A stretch of 64,000 nt of DNA from Meconema thalassinum (taxonomy: Eukaryota; Arthropoda; Insecta; Orthoptera; Tettigoniidae). The notes under the pieces were generated by a model. It was not told where the DNA came from. It made no database searches and saw only the letters and a list, made by a program, of their open reading frames with translations. Positions 1 through 11,162 of the stretch are shown piece by piece. Both the position numbers and the translations under genes were made by a program. The stretch spans positions 226,136,467 to 226,200,466 of the forward strand of contig OX336388.2 in NCBI GenBank assembly GCA_946902985.2, written 5' to 3'. Every line of letters starts with the position of its first letter. The first letter of the stretch is position 1.

Positions 1-2600
1 AGTGTCCTAACTGATTGACTGACTGACTCACTCATCAAACTCAGGGGGAAAAACTGCTTTAAGGTAAGTAAATAGCTGTTCGACAGTTTTTTTTTTCATA
101 AATCAAATTTAAGGGGTTCATAGGGAGGGGTGAAATTCTGAAAAAAGAAAATTGAAAGAAAATGTCCTGACTAACTCACTCACTCACTCACTCATCATCG
201 CCCAGCCAAAAGTATTGAAGTTAGAAACATGACAGTTTGGGGATATGTTCATTGTATTTCAAAACCGTCTACTAAGAGAGGATTTTCGGATATTCAGGTT
301 CTAAAGGGGTCTTAAGGGGGTTAAACCTGCATTTCATTGAATAACAATATCTCCCGATTGGTTTCATTGGGGGATGTAATACACGGCATATAAACTCATC
401 ATTAAAAAGTAAGAAGGCACTTTTCTGAGGGTTTTTCGATGTGGTGTATATTGTGAGATGAAAGGGGTGAAAAGTAGGGATTGAAAGATTCCTAATGGAG
501 CGTGTATCTCTTAAACAACATAGGTGAGGAATTTGAAACTCAGCGGAAAAAATCAGCATAGAAAATAAGTAAATATATGTTTGACCGTTTTTTTAATAAA
601 TCCAATTTAAGGGGCCCATGAGGAGGGGTGAAATTCAAGGGGGGGGGGGGGAAACAGGAAAGAAAGTGTCCTAACTGATTGACTGACTGACTCACTCATC
701 AAACTCAGGGGGAAAAAACTGCTTTAAAGTAAGTAAACAGCTATTCGACAGTTCTTTTTGATCAATCAAATTGAAGGGGTTCATCGGGAGGGGTGAAATT
801 CTGAAGAAAAACAAATGAAAGAAAATGTCCCGACTCATTCACTCACTCTTCATCGCCCAGCCAAAAATATTGAAGTTGGAAAAATGGCATTTTGGGGATA
901 TGTTCGTTGTATATCAAAACCGTGCACTTAGGGAGGATTTTCGGATATTCAGGCTCTAAAGGGGTCTTAAGGGGGTTAAACCTGCATTTCATTGAATAAC
1001 AATATCTCACGAGTGGTTTTATTTGTGGATGTGATACTCGGCATATAAACTAATCATTAAAAATAAGCAGACATGTGTCTAAGGGTTTTTCGATGTGGTG
1101 CATTATTATGAGGTGAAAGGGGTGAATAGTGGGGGTTGAAGGATTCCTAACGGGGCGTGTAGGCCTATCTCTTAAACGACATAGGCGAGAAATTTGAAAC
1201 TCAGCGAAAAAAATCAGCTAAATAAATAAGTAAATCGGTGTTCGACGTTTTTTTTTCATAAATTAATTTAAGGGGCCAATGGTGTGGGGTGAAATTCTGG
1301 GGGAAAAAAGGAGAGAAAGTGTCCTAACTGACTGATTAACTCACTCTTCAAACTCGGAGGAAAAAGACAGCTTAAAAATAAGGTAATAGGTGTTCAAGAG
1401 TTTTTTCATCAATCCAATTTAAGGGGCCCATGGGGAGGGGTGAAATTCCGGTAAAAATAATTGAAAGAAAATGTCCTGTCTGACTCACTCACTCATCACG
1501 CCCAGCGAAAACTATTAAAGTTGGAAAAATGAAATTTTGGGAATATGTTCTCTGTCTGTCGATAACGTCAACTAAGGAATGATTTTTGTTTATTCGGGTT
1601 TTAAAGAGAGGCTAAGGGGATAAACGTGCATTTCATTGAATAACGATATCTCATGAGTTGTTTCTTTGCGGATGTTTTACTCGGCATATAAACTAATCAT
1701 TAAAAATAAGCAGACATGTGTCTAAGGGTTTTTCGATGTGGTGTATTATTATGAGGTGAAAGGGGTGAATAGTGGGGGTTGAAGGATTCCTAACGGAGCG
1801 TGTAGGCCTATCTCTTAAACGACATAGGCGAGAAATTTGAAACTCGGCGAAAAAAATCAGCTAAATAAATAAGTAAATCGGTGTTCGACGTTTTTTTTTT
1901 CATAAATTAATTTAAGGGGCCAATGGTATGGGGTGAAATTCTGGGGGAAAAAAGGAGAGAAAGTGTCCTAACTGACTGACTAACTCACTCATCAAACTCG
2001 GAGGAAAAAGACAGCTTAAAAATAAGGTAATAGGTGTTCAAGAGTTTTTTCATCAATCCAATTTAAGTGGCCCATGGGGAGGGGTGAAATTCTGGTAAAA
2101 ATAATTGAAAGAAAATGTCCTGTCTGACTCACTCACTCATCACGCCCAGCGAAAACTATTAAAGTTGGAAAAATGAAATTTTGGGAATATGTTCTCTGTA
2201 TGTCGATAACGTCAACTAAGGAATGATTTTTGTTTATTCGGGTTTTAAAGAGATGTTAAGGGGATAAACGTGCATTTCATTGAATAACGATATCTCATGA
2301 GTTGTTTCTTTGGGGATGTGATATTCGGTATATAAACTAATCATTAAAAATAATCAGACATATATCTAAGAGTTTATCGATGTGGTGTATATTATGAGGT
2401 GAAATGGGTGAAAATTGGAGGTTGAGGGATTCTTAACGGAGCGTGTATCTCTTAAACGACATAGGCGAGGAGTTTGAAACTCGGAGGAAATCAATCAGCT
2501 TAAAAATAAATAAATAAATAAAATAAATAGGTGTTCGACCGTTTTTTCATAAATCCAATTTAAGGGGCCTATGGGGAGGGGTGAAATTCTGGAAGAAAGC
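1..2600 (+). repeat. ~650-bp higher-order tandem repeat inside Helitron-like copy 1
   Basis: The marker GTCCTAACTGA...CTCACTC recurs at about 3, 667, 1320 and 1965, giving spacings of 664, 653 and 645 bp. Each large unit contains two related ~165-bp sub-blocks (AAGTAAAT...TTCGAC..., AATTTAAGGGG..., GGAGGGGTGAAATTC..., GAAAGAAA.TGTCC) plus a ~320-bp block with TTTCATTGAATAAC. It is therefore an A-A'-B higher-order repeat. The copy at 3840-5560 has the same organisation. Short open frames in it, such as the minus-strand ones at 272-559 and 5224-5412, are chance frames. Confidence 0.8.
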
Positions 2601-2963
2601 GTCCACTAAGGAAGGATTTTTGGATGTTCACTCTCATCCACCAACCCAAACTATTACATGTTAGCAGAATGATATTTTGGGGATATGTTTGTTGTGTGTC
2701 GAAAACGTCTACTAAGGAGGGATTTTTGGATATTCAGGTTGTAAAGGGGTGTTAACGGGGTTAAACCTGCATTTCATTGTATAACAATATGACACGACTA
2801 TGACGCGAGCGAAGCGAGGCTAAAAATGAGATGGTGTGTGTCTGTGTATTACTCAATCACGCAAGTACCACTGGTCCGATTTACATGAATTTTACATGTA
2901 AGTAGCTGATTTACCTGGTTAACATATTGGTTTCTTTTGATTTCAATACTTTGCATTATTTAA

Positions 2964-2990
2964 AGATGGCGACCATTTCAGTGACGTCAC
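2964..2990 (+). promoter_or_regulatory. CRE palindrome next to a YY1-like motif, inside the Helitron-like body
   Basis: AAGATGGCGACCAT is followed within about 10 bp by the perfect palindrome TGACGTCA (2982-2989). The same pair is conserved at 5880-5906 in the second copy. TGACGTCA is the CREB/ATF consensus, and AAGATGGCGAC is close to the YY1/Pho consensus. Any function is inference. Confidence 0.35.
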
Positions 2991-3299
2991 TACACCCTTT
3001 GGTTTAAAACTTTCATATTTCCATTTCAAATAAAAAGAGAACGCTAAGAAATAGCAAACTTTTGATGGCATATACGAGGTTTAAAATTACATTTTCTATC
3101 CGAAAGGTATCTCCAACCGTTAGCGAGTAAAACCTAAATTAGTGCTATTAACACGGTCAACGCCGAGCGGTGTAGTTGGACAAAATGTTCCATCCTTAAT
3201 CTCCCTCTGCACAGCACCTCGCCTATCCCCTGTTTTAACTGTCACCTTCACATTTTAATTTATTTATGACGCGTGGCGAAGCTCGGGTACTTCAGCTAG

Positions 3300-3713
3300 T
3301 CTTATATATAAAAGTGAAAGTCTGTATGTATGTATGTGGGTGGGTGGGTTGGTTCCGTATACAAATCTACACCGTTCCACCAATCTCAACCAAATTTTGC
3401 ATGCACATAGTTTAGGACCCAGAAGAAACCGCTGGCTACATTAATTTTCGATAGTCTTTGTCATTCTTCTGATTTCGGCCCTTTTGCACTCAAGCACAGG
3501 CTAATCAAATCATAAAATATACTCATGAAGGAATGGCAAGGCAGATAGTTTCCATGGCAACATAGCTCAAGTCGAGACACGGCCGTCTGGATGCCAGTTG
3601 CGCTCTGCACTACCGGTATAGAAAATGAGCATCTTTACTTGAAATCCCGTTAGTTACTCAACTGCTCACACAGCACTGTCAACCGAGTTTAGCATAACAA
3701 AGACTTGACACTA
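3300..3713 (+). mobile_element. Helitron 5'-end fragment abutting copy 1
   Basis: It begins TCTTATATATAAAAGTGAAA, a typical Helitron 5' terminus (TC followed by an A/T-rich stretch), immediately after the CTAG of the previous element. It contains an ordinary non-autonomous Helitron interior (ACCAAATTTTGCATGCACAT). At 3714 it is interrupted or replaced by another element that also begins with TC. No matching 3' end is seen. Confidence 0.55.
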
Positions 3714-6216
3714 TCTTCTACTATATATGTGTCAAATACCACTCACTCACTCATTCATTCATTCATCACGAAATCTCCGAAACCACCGAACGAATTGGAA
3801 TGACATTTGGTATGCTGCTTCCCCAAGGGCCGCAAATACCACTAAGAGAGGATTTTTGTATATTCAGGTTCTAAAGGGGTGTTAAGGGGGTAGACCTGAA
3901 TTTCATTGAATAGCAATATCTCCCGATTGGTTTCATTGGGGGATGTGATACTCGGCACATAAACTCATAATTAAAAATAAGAAGACACGTGTCTGAGGGT
4001 TTTTCGATATGGTGTATATTATGAGGTGAAAGGGGTGAAAAGTGGGGGTTGAAAGATTCCTAACGGAGCGTGTATCTCTTAAACGACATAGGCGAGGAGT
4101 TTGAAACTCAGCGGAAAAGAAATCAGCATAACAAATAAGTAAATATGTGTTTGACCGTTAATTCATAAATCCAATTTAAGGGGTCCATGGGGAGGGGTCA
4201 CATTCTGGGGGGGGGGGACAGACAGGAAAGAAAGTATCCTAACTGATTATCTGACTGACTCACTCATCAAACTCAGGGGGAAAACTGCTTTAAAGTAAGT
4301 AAATAGCTGTTCGACAGTTCTTTTCATAAATCAAATTTAAGGGGTTCATGGGGAGGGGTGAAATTCTTAAAAAAATAAAATTGAAAGAAAATGTCCTGTC
4401 TGGCTCACTCACTCATCACGCCCAGCGAAAACTATTAAAGTTGGAAAAATGAAATTTTAGGAATATGTTCGCTGTATGTCGAAAACGTCAACTGAGGAAT
4501 GATTTTTGTTTATCCGGGTTTTAAAGAGATGTTAAGGGGGTAAACGTGCATTTCACTGAATAACGATATTTTATGAGTTGTTTCTTTGGGGATGTGATAT
4601 TCGGTATATAAACTAATCATTAAAAATAATCAGACATACTATCTAAGGGTTTATCGATGTGGTGTATATTATGAGGAGAAAGGGGTGAAAATTGGGGGTA
4701 GAGGGATTCTTAACGGAGCGTGTATCTCTTAAACGACATAGGCGAGAAGATTGAAATTCGGCGGGAAAAACAGCTTAAAATACAAGTAAATAGGTGTTCG
4801 ACCGTTTTTTCATAAATCCAATTTAAGGGGCCCTTGGAGAGGGGTGAAATTCTGGGGGAAAAACAGGAAAGAAAGTGCCCTAACTGATTGACTCACTTAT
4901 TCACTCATCAAACTCAGGGCGAAAACACCTTTAAATAAGTAAATAGGTGTTCGACCGTTTGTATCATAAATCCAATTTAAGGGGTTCATGGGGAGTGGTG
5001 AAATTATCAAAAATAAAAGAAAGAAAATGTCCTGACTCACTCACTCACTCACTCATCATCGCCACGCCAAAATTATTGAAGTTAGAAACATGAAATTTTG
5101 GGGATATGTTCGTTGTATGTTGAAAACGTCCACTAAGGAAAGAGTTTTGAATATTCAGGTTCTAAATAGGTGTTAATGGGGTAAACGTGCATTTCATTGA
5201 ATAACAATATCTCACGCGTGGTTTCATTTTGGGATGAGATACTTGGCATATATACTAATCATTAATAATAAGCTGACACAAGTCTGATGGGTTTTCGATG
5301 TAGTGTATATTATGAGGTGAAAGGGATGAAAAGTGAGGGTTGAAAGATTCTTAACGGAGCGTGTATCTCTTAAACGATATAGGCGGGGAGTTTGAAACTC
5401 GGAGGAAATCAATCAGCTTAAAAATAAATAAATAATAAAATAAATAGGTGTTCGACCGTTTTTTCATAAATCCAATTTAAGGGGCCTATGGGGAGGGGTG
5501 AAATTCTGGAATAAAAACGTCCACTAAGGAAGGATTTTTGTATGTTCCCTCTCATCGACCAACCCAAACTATTAATGTTAGCAGAATGATATTTTGGGGA
5601 TATGTTTGTTGTGTGTCGAAAACGTCCACTAAGGAGGGATTTTTGGATATTCAGGTTCTAAAGGGGTGTTAACGGGGTTAAACCTGCATTTCATTGAATA
5701 AAAATATGATACGACTATGACGCGAGCGAAGCGAGGCTAAAAATGGGATGCTGTGTGTCTGTGTATTACTCAATCACGCAAGTACCACTGGTCCGATTTA
5801 CATGAATTTTACATGGAATTAGCTGATTTACCTGGTTAACATATGGGTTACTTTTGATTTCAATACTTTGCACTATTTAAAGATGGCGACCATTTTAGTG
5901 ACGTCACTATACCCTTTGGTTTCAAACTTTCATATTTTCATTTCAAATAAAAAGAGAACGCTACGAAATAGCAAACTTTTGATGGCAAATACGAGGTTTA
6001 AAATTACATTTCCTATCCGAAAGGTATCTCCAACCGTTAGCGAGTAATACCTAAATTTTTGCTATAAAACACGGTCATCGCCGAACGGTGTAGTTGGACA
6101 AAATGTTCCATCCTTAATCTCCCTCTGCGCAGCATCTCGCCTATCCCCTGTTTAAACTGTCACCTTCACATTTTATTTTATTTATGACGTGTAGCGAAGC
6201 ACGGGTACTTCAGCTA

Positions 6217-6217
<1 letters not shown>
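3714..6217 (+). mobile_element. Helitron-like element, copy 2 (complete, non-autonomous)
   Basis: The 5' end is TCTTCTACTATATATGTG, preceded by A. The 3' end has the stem CGTG/CACG around TAGCGAAG (about 6188-6203), then GGTACTTCAG and CTAG at 6214-6217, followed by T. TC...hairpin...CTAG between A and T is the Helitron pattern and no target duplication is expected. The interior carries about two of the 640-650-bp units found in copy 1 (markers near 4236 and 4876). There is no Rep/helicase ORF. Confidence 0.75.
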
Positions 6218-6265
<48 letters not shown>

Positions 6266-6296
6266 TACATATATACATATATACATAAATTATATA
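6216..6296. repeat. (TA)n microsatellite
   Basis: An almost pure TA tract follows directly after the Helitron-like 3' end and grades into TATACA repeats. About 260 bp after it (6297-6556) shows no gene or recognisable repeat. Confidence 0.9.
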
Positions 6297-6556
6297 TAAA
6301 CTTTTGAACTGACGGTGGTTTTGGGGTCTGGGGGATGTGAAACGCGAAGATATGTCGACATTTTCCGGAAGTCGAAACATGGTACCCATTGCAATAGTTA
6401 GCTTTCTAATGAAATCTACCTAAAAATGTTTCATGTACAGTACTTTAGGTCAAGGAGATAAAGATATAATATTTGGATTTCAGTAATATTTACACTTCTA
6501 AAATAATTTTTTTTGGTATATGTCTGAAAGATTCAAATATCAGCATCATTGACAAT

Positions 6557-6990
6557 TTTATCTATTTATCGTATGTCTTTTAGTGCCGGGAGTGTCCGAG
6601 GACATGTTCGGTTCGCCTGAGTCTGTAGCTGCTTCCAACGGATACCCTTAGGGTGAGCTACAAGTTCCGTTCAATTTCAAGTAGTTCCAACTTGCGCCAC
6701 AAGATATCAATGATACCTAGTGGTGAACGTCGGAACTTTGTTAGAGCGTTCCGACGAAATCTAACCTAACAATTTAGCTTCACACTTGTTTAGTCTGTGG
6801 AAGGATCTTTTACATGCCATAAATCTATGACATGGGACCGCCGGCTTTACTTCCCCTCCGAAGGAAGGCATACTGAAGGATTTTTAACGCTCTTAAAAAA
6901 ACCTGACGACTTCGGCCGGGTTTGAATCCGCTATCTTGGGCACAGCAGTTCAGCTTGCTACCAACTACGCCAATATAAATTGTCCTTGTA
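6557..6990 (-). mobile_element. tRNA-derived SINE, family A
   Basis: Read on the minus strand, the head near 6990-6925 resembles a tRNA: GGCGTAGTTGGTAGC fits an A box, and GGATTCAAACCC fits a B box. The body is about 350 bp and the 3' end is ACGATAAATAGATAAA. A second long copy lies at 9932-10330, and fragments lie at 17812-17960 and 63255-63445. Repetition plus pol III boxes support a SINE rather than a tRNA gene. Confidence 0.75.
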
Positions 6991-7918
6991 ATAGGTGGTT
7001 AATAAATAAACCACTAACCACTACTCTGTGAAGGAAGATGTTCAGGATGGTCGATTGGGAGACGAAAATTTTAATTTAGCTTTAGATCTCTCCCTGGAAA
7101 TGAAGTAATTACTATGTCACTAGGTGCGAAGCCACAATTCGCCTCTCCATCTCTACTTAGTATAAACAAAGTTCCCGATTCTTGGATGTCACGGGTAATC
7201 TCGAGAACCACTGGATGGATTTTGATGCGGTTTTCACCATTCTGTAAAAGATATCTCGAGGAAGTTCTCTGTAGAAAATAATGTATTTATGATCAAAGGA
7301 AGGCAAGCAGTAACGATTTCAGAGAAAAGGCCGAAACAAAAACCTGGCGTCCGTGCGCTTTTTAAGCTTACAATGGACCAACCGTTAAAAATATCAATAT
7401 ACATTACTATGAGTGTAAGAGTTGTTCAACATGAAATATTCTACAAAATAGCCCGGGAGAGCATATCTCTATCTTCAGTACATCGCCCACTCCAACTTAA
7501 GTGTTTTTGCGTTTTCATTTCTTCCAACAATGGCCATTCAACTACTGAGGCGACAGTTTACGAGCTAGTTAGGGACGAGCCTATCAACCCAGTTACACCC
7601 TAGCTAGCGGACGAGCCTAGACTATTATCCCAGATACAGCCAGCACCAAACCGTTGAGTCGTGTTGAGTTAAGACTTCAGAGAAGAGTGGTTGTGTTTGG
7701 GGTTTCCCTAGAAATGCAATTCGGCTTTTCTTCATTCCGCCTGTGAACTTTTCATTCCGCAAAATACACAGTCAAGTTGCGATTGGTTAAGATTGGACGG
7801 AATGGGGATTTTTGTTTCATGCACCTCGCCATTCTTAAATTACGTCTGACAAATATTCGTTACACATGCATCTCCATGATAATATAATTAATAGTCCAGT
7901 CAGTGATTTTAACACATC

Positions 7919-8368
7919 ATGCCGAGACGTAAAACGGATATAGATCGTAGTGCATTGACATCGCCACAACGACTTCGATCGAGGACACCAGCAAGTGTAT
8001 TGGCCGGCCGACTCTTGAGGGACAATTTTAACCTAAACCGGAGCTGGCAGGAAGAGTGGTCAAATTCAACATCTGATACTAACGCCCATGAGATAAATCC
8101 AACTCGGAAAATGACTGGATTGGAGCTCCCAAGAAAACTATGGTGTCGCCTCAACACACTGAGAACTGGGCATGGGCGCTGTAATTTCTTGCGCCATAAG
8201 TGGGACTGGATGGATTCTCCAATGTGTGAATGCCGTGAAGAGGAGCAGACCATGGACCATGTCATCCTGCGTTGCCCTCTTCATGCCTACTCCGGAAACC
8301 CCAGCGACCTGTTTCATCTATCAGAAAGTGCTGCTCTGTGGTTGAAGAACTTGGACCTGGACTTATGA
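7919..8368 (+). pseudogene. LINE reverse transcriptase C-terminal tail carried by Helitron A
   Basis: This 149-residue open frame ends in the tail found downstream of the RT domain in many non-LTR elements. It has a LNTLRTGHGRCN segment (about residues 79-90), then a CEC...H...C zinc-like motif (MCECREEEQTMDHVILRCPL), and ends in LDLDL before the stop. The fragment at 11163-11710 shows the same layout (LNTIRTNHGVCN, CDCGAPNQTIQH, CPLRAYGG, LDLRL). No RT motifs are present, so it is a fragment. The ATG at 7919 follows TTTTAACACATC, which is conserved in Helitron B, where the frame stops being recognisable after about 15 codons. Whether a protein is made is unknown. Confidence 0.6.
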
Positions 8369-8449
8369 ATTCCTCGTTGTACTCACCATACGATTAAGTA
8401 AAAAAAATCGAAAGAAAAACGCTTATCACGTAATGCATTCATAACTGTT

Positions 8450-8477
8450 CCCGGGCGAAGCCGGGGAGGATTGCTAG
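8450..8477 (+). other. Helitron A 3' hairpin and CTAG terminus
   Basis: Five-base stem CCCGG/CCGGG with a six-base loop, ten to twelve bases before terminal CTAG. This is the rolling-circle termination structure expected of Helitrons. Confidence 0.8.
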
Positions 8478-8815
8478 TTTAATATAACACAGATTCAAAA
8501 GAACAACAACAACAATTCTGTATTGATGGTGACAAACAGAGAAGAAATCACAGTTCACTTGAGCATGACATCATCTATACAAGAATAGTATTTTATTTAT
8601 AGCAAGATTACTTTCTTGACCCATTTCAATCAAAGAGAACTGTTGGGGTGCAAACTTATTGAAAGATCAACAAGTCGTGATCTTTGACCGATACATTCCA
8701 TCGCGTGCCACTTATTCACTTCCCTGATTGGCTGGAATTGAGCATCATTACACTATATCACTCATTCAGCATTCTGTCGGCAAATTAGCTGACAATTATA
8801 AGAAACTAGCAAACT
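8478..8815. other. Unannotated stretch
   Basis: No ORF, RNA gene or repeat recognised in about 340 bp. It contains a short CAA tract. Confidence 0.5.
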
Positions 8816-9532
8816 AGCTATCTTTAACGGTTTACCCAGCGTAAGCTCAAAAAGCGCACGGACGTCAGGTCCCAGACGCAATTCAGAAAAGCAGAGGTGA
8901 ACAGCGAAACTCCAAACACTTCTCTGAAGTCTTAACTCGGCACGATCTGACAGTGTAATGCTGGCTGAAGCTGGGGTGATAGGCTTGCTCGCTAGCTCTT
9001 AAATTCTCTCTTAAGTTAGTAATTTAAATTTCCACTGAATGGAGATTGTTGAAAGAAATAACAACTTAAAAACACTCCTCCGCTCTTGGTCTTGGTTGGA
9101 GATTGATGCATGCTGCTGCTAGCTTTGTATCGTCACGTGACGTGCACGCGTGCCCTCTAGCGACGGGCTGTGACCTTCCACGCTCTGCTCGGAACCACAC
9201 CTCGTCACACACGCCACAATTAGCCGATGTCGTCACCGGTTTGCGCATTACAGCCTCCAGCTGGTTACTTTTTTACGCACCTTATAGATATGTTTAACGA
9301 TTTACTCAGCGAAAGCTTTAAAACGCGCACGGACGCAGACTTTCTTCGACTCGATTCAGTGAAATCGTTACCGCTCGGCTTCCTTTGGTCATAAATGAAT
9401 GTTTTTCTACGGAAACCTTCCTCAAGAAATCCTTTACTGAATGGTGAAAACCTCATCAAAATCTATCCAGTGGCTCTCGAGATTACCCGCTGCATCCAAA
9501 AATCGGGGACTTTGCTTTACACTTAGAGATTA
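8816..9532 (-). mobile_element. Rearranged minus-strand Helitron A-family copy
   Basis: 9295-9532 is the reverse complement of the Helitron A 5' region, ending in TCTCTAAGTGTAAAGC preceded by A, with the GGGTAATCTCGAGA and GCGGTTTTCACC-like blocks. 8826-8870 and 8890-9000 also match the minus strand of Helitron A, but in an order that does not fit a single copy. It is therefore a composite or rearranged element. A mariner fragment sits in the middle (9076-9291). Confidence 0.55.
9076..9291 (-). mobile_element. Mariner-like 5' fragment with one terminal repeat
   Basis: Read on the minus strand it starts with AGGTGCG..AAAAAGTAACCAGC, close to the terminal inverted repeat of the element at 56657-57388. 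It then matches that element's leader (GGCTGTAATGC, AACCGGTGACGACATCGGCT, GAGGTGTGGTTCCGA). It keeps about 70 bp that the other copy has lost. No second end and no transposase remain. Confidence 0.65.
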
Positions 9533-9559
9533 AAGTACAGTGCAGGGTTAGTCACTTCA

Positions 9560-9925
9560 GCCGACTGTTAAGTTAGTTATTGTTGTTTTAAGGGACGGAA
9601 CAGCGAGGTCATCTGCCCCTGACTGTAAAGTTGCTGTTGATGTTAGTTGATTTAGGGGACTTGCGACATAGTGTCATGTAACCCCGTGTACTTAGATGAG
9701 AGTAGGCCTAGTATCTGGTCGATAACCTGTTCACATTATGATGGCTGTGCTAGCATTTTGGGGCTAGAATATGGAAGGAGACGGCCCTGGCATTTTCCTG
9801 GAGTACAAGTGGGGAATATCCAGAAAATCATTTCTTCGATAAGTCAGAATCGAACCCACTTCTTCTCAGTTTTGCCACACAAGGCTGACTGTACTATACC
9901 CCGTTTTAGATCCCTGATCAGAATT
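9560..9925 (-). mobile_element. tRNA-derived SINE, family B
   Basis: The minus strand has a B-box-like GTGGGTTCGATTC (complement of 9847-9859) and a body related to 25612-25865 (TTAGCCCCGTGTAC..., GATAACCTGT..., CATTTTCCTGGAGTA...AAGTGG). The left end carries a tail complementary to GGGGCAGATGACCTCGC.... The family call rests on the two related copies plus the pol III box. Confidence 0.55.
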
Positions 9926-9931
9926 AAATCT

Positions 9932-10330
9932 TCATTATTATTTATTTATCTATGTATTTATCGTATGGCTTTTAGTGCCGGGAGTGTCCGAGGACATGTT
10001 CGGCTCGCCAGAGGCTGTAGCTGCTTCAAGCGGACACCCGTAGGGTGAGCTACAAGTTCAGTTCAATTTCAAGTATAAGTAGTGGCAACGTTCGCAACCA
10101 TATGTCACTGATACCTAGTGGTGAACGTTGGAACTTTGATAGAGTGTTCCAACGAAATCTAACCTAGAAATTTTGCTTCACACAAGTTTAGTCTGTGGAA
10201 GGATCCTCTACATGCCATAAATCTATGATATGGGATCGCCGGCTTTACTTCCCCTCCGAAGTAAGGCATACTGAAGATTTTAACGCTCTTAAAAAATCCG
10301 CGATCTTGGGCACAGCAATTACGCCACCAA
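9932..10330 (-). mobile_element. tRNA-derived SINE, family A, second copy
   Basis: It matches 6557-6990 through the blocks TCGTATGGCTTTTAGTGCC, GTGTCCGAGGACATGTTCGG, GATACCTAGTGGTGAACGT and CATAAATCTATGA. The tRNA-like head on the right is shortened. The left tail is TTATTTATTTATC. Confidence 0.75.
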
Positions 10331-10768
10331 AGCTGCTATTAAATCTGCAATAATATGGTCCATAGTTACCCCACTTTCCTGGTTAACGAGCGACGACTAA
10401 CCATTGTTCGCTACTGACCAATAGCTGACGGTTGTTGATCAATAAAATGCTTTCTCTATTACTCCACGTGGGCTCCAAAGTCCCACCCTGGTGGCTAGCT
10501 CGTGTCTCACGCAGGTATCAGGTGTCCAGTGTTGCACATCTGACGTAGTTCTATCGAGTCTCCCTGCTTGATCTCAGTGGCTACGGCAAAGGCGTATATA
10601 AGGGGGAGCTGTTGGGTCTCCAGACCCCCCCCCCTCCCCCCGAAAAGAGCCAATAAAAATTAAGAAAGAGTTGCTTTGGTTAAAGCATAAAATAATTGTA
10701 TATTTGGTTGTACCCTAATCTTAACTTATTGGCTAAGTTATAAACAATATTAAGAATGAAATTAGACT
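10331..10768. other. Unannotated stretch
   Basis: No gene recognised. A C-rich run near 10625 follows a TATAAGG-like sequence (TATATAAGGGGGAG), but nothing around it supports a promoter. Confidence 0.4.
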
Positions 10769-10960
10769 ACATCGTGGTGTAGTGGCTAGTATTCTTGGCT
10801 GCCGGCCCGGAGGTCCGAATTCGATTCCTGGCTCTGCCAAGAAATTTTAATTCTGGTCTGAGGATTGGAGCGGGGGTACACTCAGCCTTGTGACGCAAAA
10901 GTGAGAATTCCACAGTACGGTACTTTTGAGAAATAAATTATCAATTTGTAAAAAAAAATA
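10769..10960 (+). mobile_element. tRNA-derived SINE, family C
   Basis: The head resembles tRNA-Glu/Asp: TGGTGTAGTGGCTAG (A box) and GAATTCGATTCC (B box). A tRNA-unrelated body and a tail ending in a run of nine A follow. The acceptor stem does not pair well, so it is not a functional tRNA gene. Confidence 0.6.
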
Positions 10961-11162
10961 ACTCTTCACCTTTCTGCTTAATGAATCGACTAATATTTAG
11001 ATATTTGATTCATACTCCTTAGAAAATTCATTAAGTACAAAACCTTATTTGTTGGTTGTATTTCACAACTTTTTTGTATCGCCAGTAATGTAGACTATAT
11101 AAACTTAGAAGTTTACAATTAACTCTTATCTAAAATAATTACACAACGTTATATGCTCTACT

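Larger units (their letters stand above)
1..3299 (+). mobile_element. Helitron-like element, copy 1 (5' end outside window)
   Basis: The 3' part (about 2800-3299) is nearly the same as 5710-6217. Both run from a GACGCGAGCGAAGCGAGGC block to a short imperfect hairpin around GCGAAGC, then TACTTCAG and CTAG. A hairpin shortly before a terminal CTRR is the known Helitron 3' signature. No coding capacity is seen, so this is a non-autonomous element. The left end is cut by the window edge. The interior is a tandem array, described separately. Confidence 0.7.
7150..8477 (+). mobile_element. Helitron A with captured LINE-derived ORF
   Basis: The 5' end TCTCTACTTAGTATAAAC follows A. The 3' hairpin is CCCGG (8450-8454), loop GCGAAG, CCGGG (8461-8465), then GAGGATTG and CTAG at 8474-8477, followed by T. 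This is a textbook Helitron terminus. Related copies are at 53473-55114 (B, interrupted) and, rearranged on the minus strand, at 8816-9530. The passenger ORF at 7919-8368 is the only coding-like sequence. Confidence 0.85.

Noticed and set aside
10769..10842. tRNA-Glu-like sequence as a real tRNA gene
   Set aside because: Acceptor and D stems do not pair well, and it continues into a SINE body with an A-rich tail.
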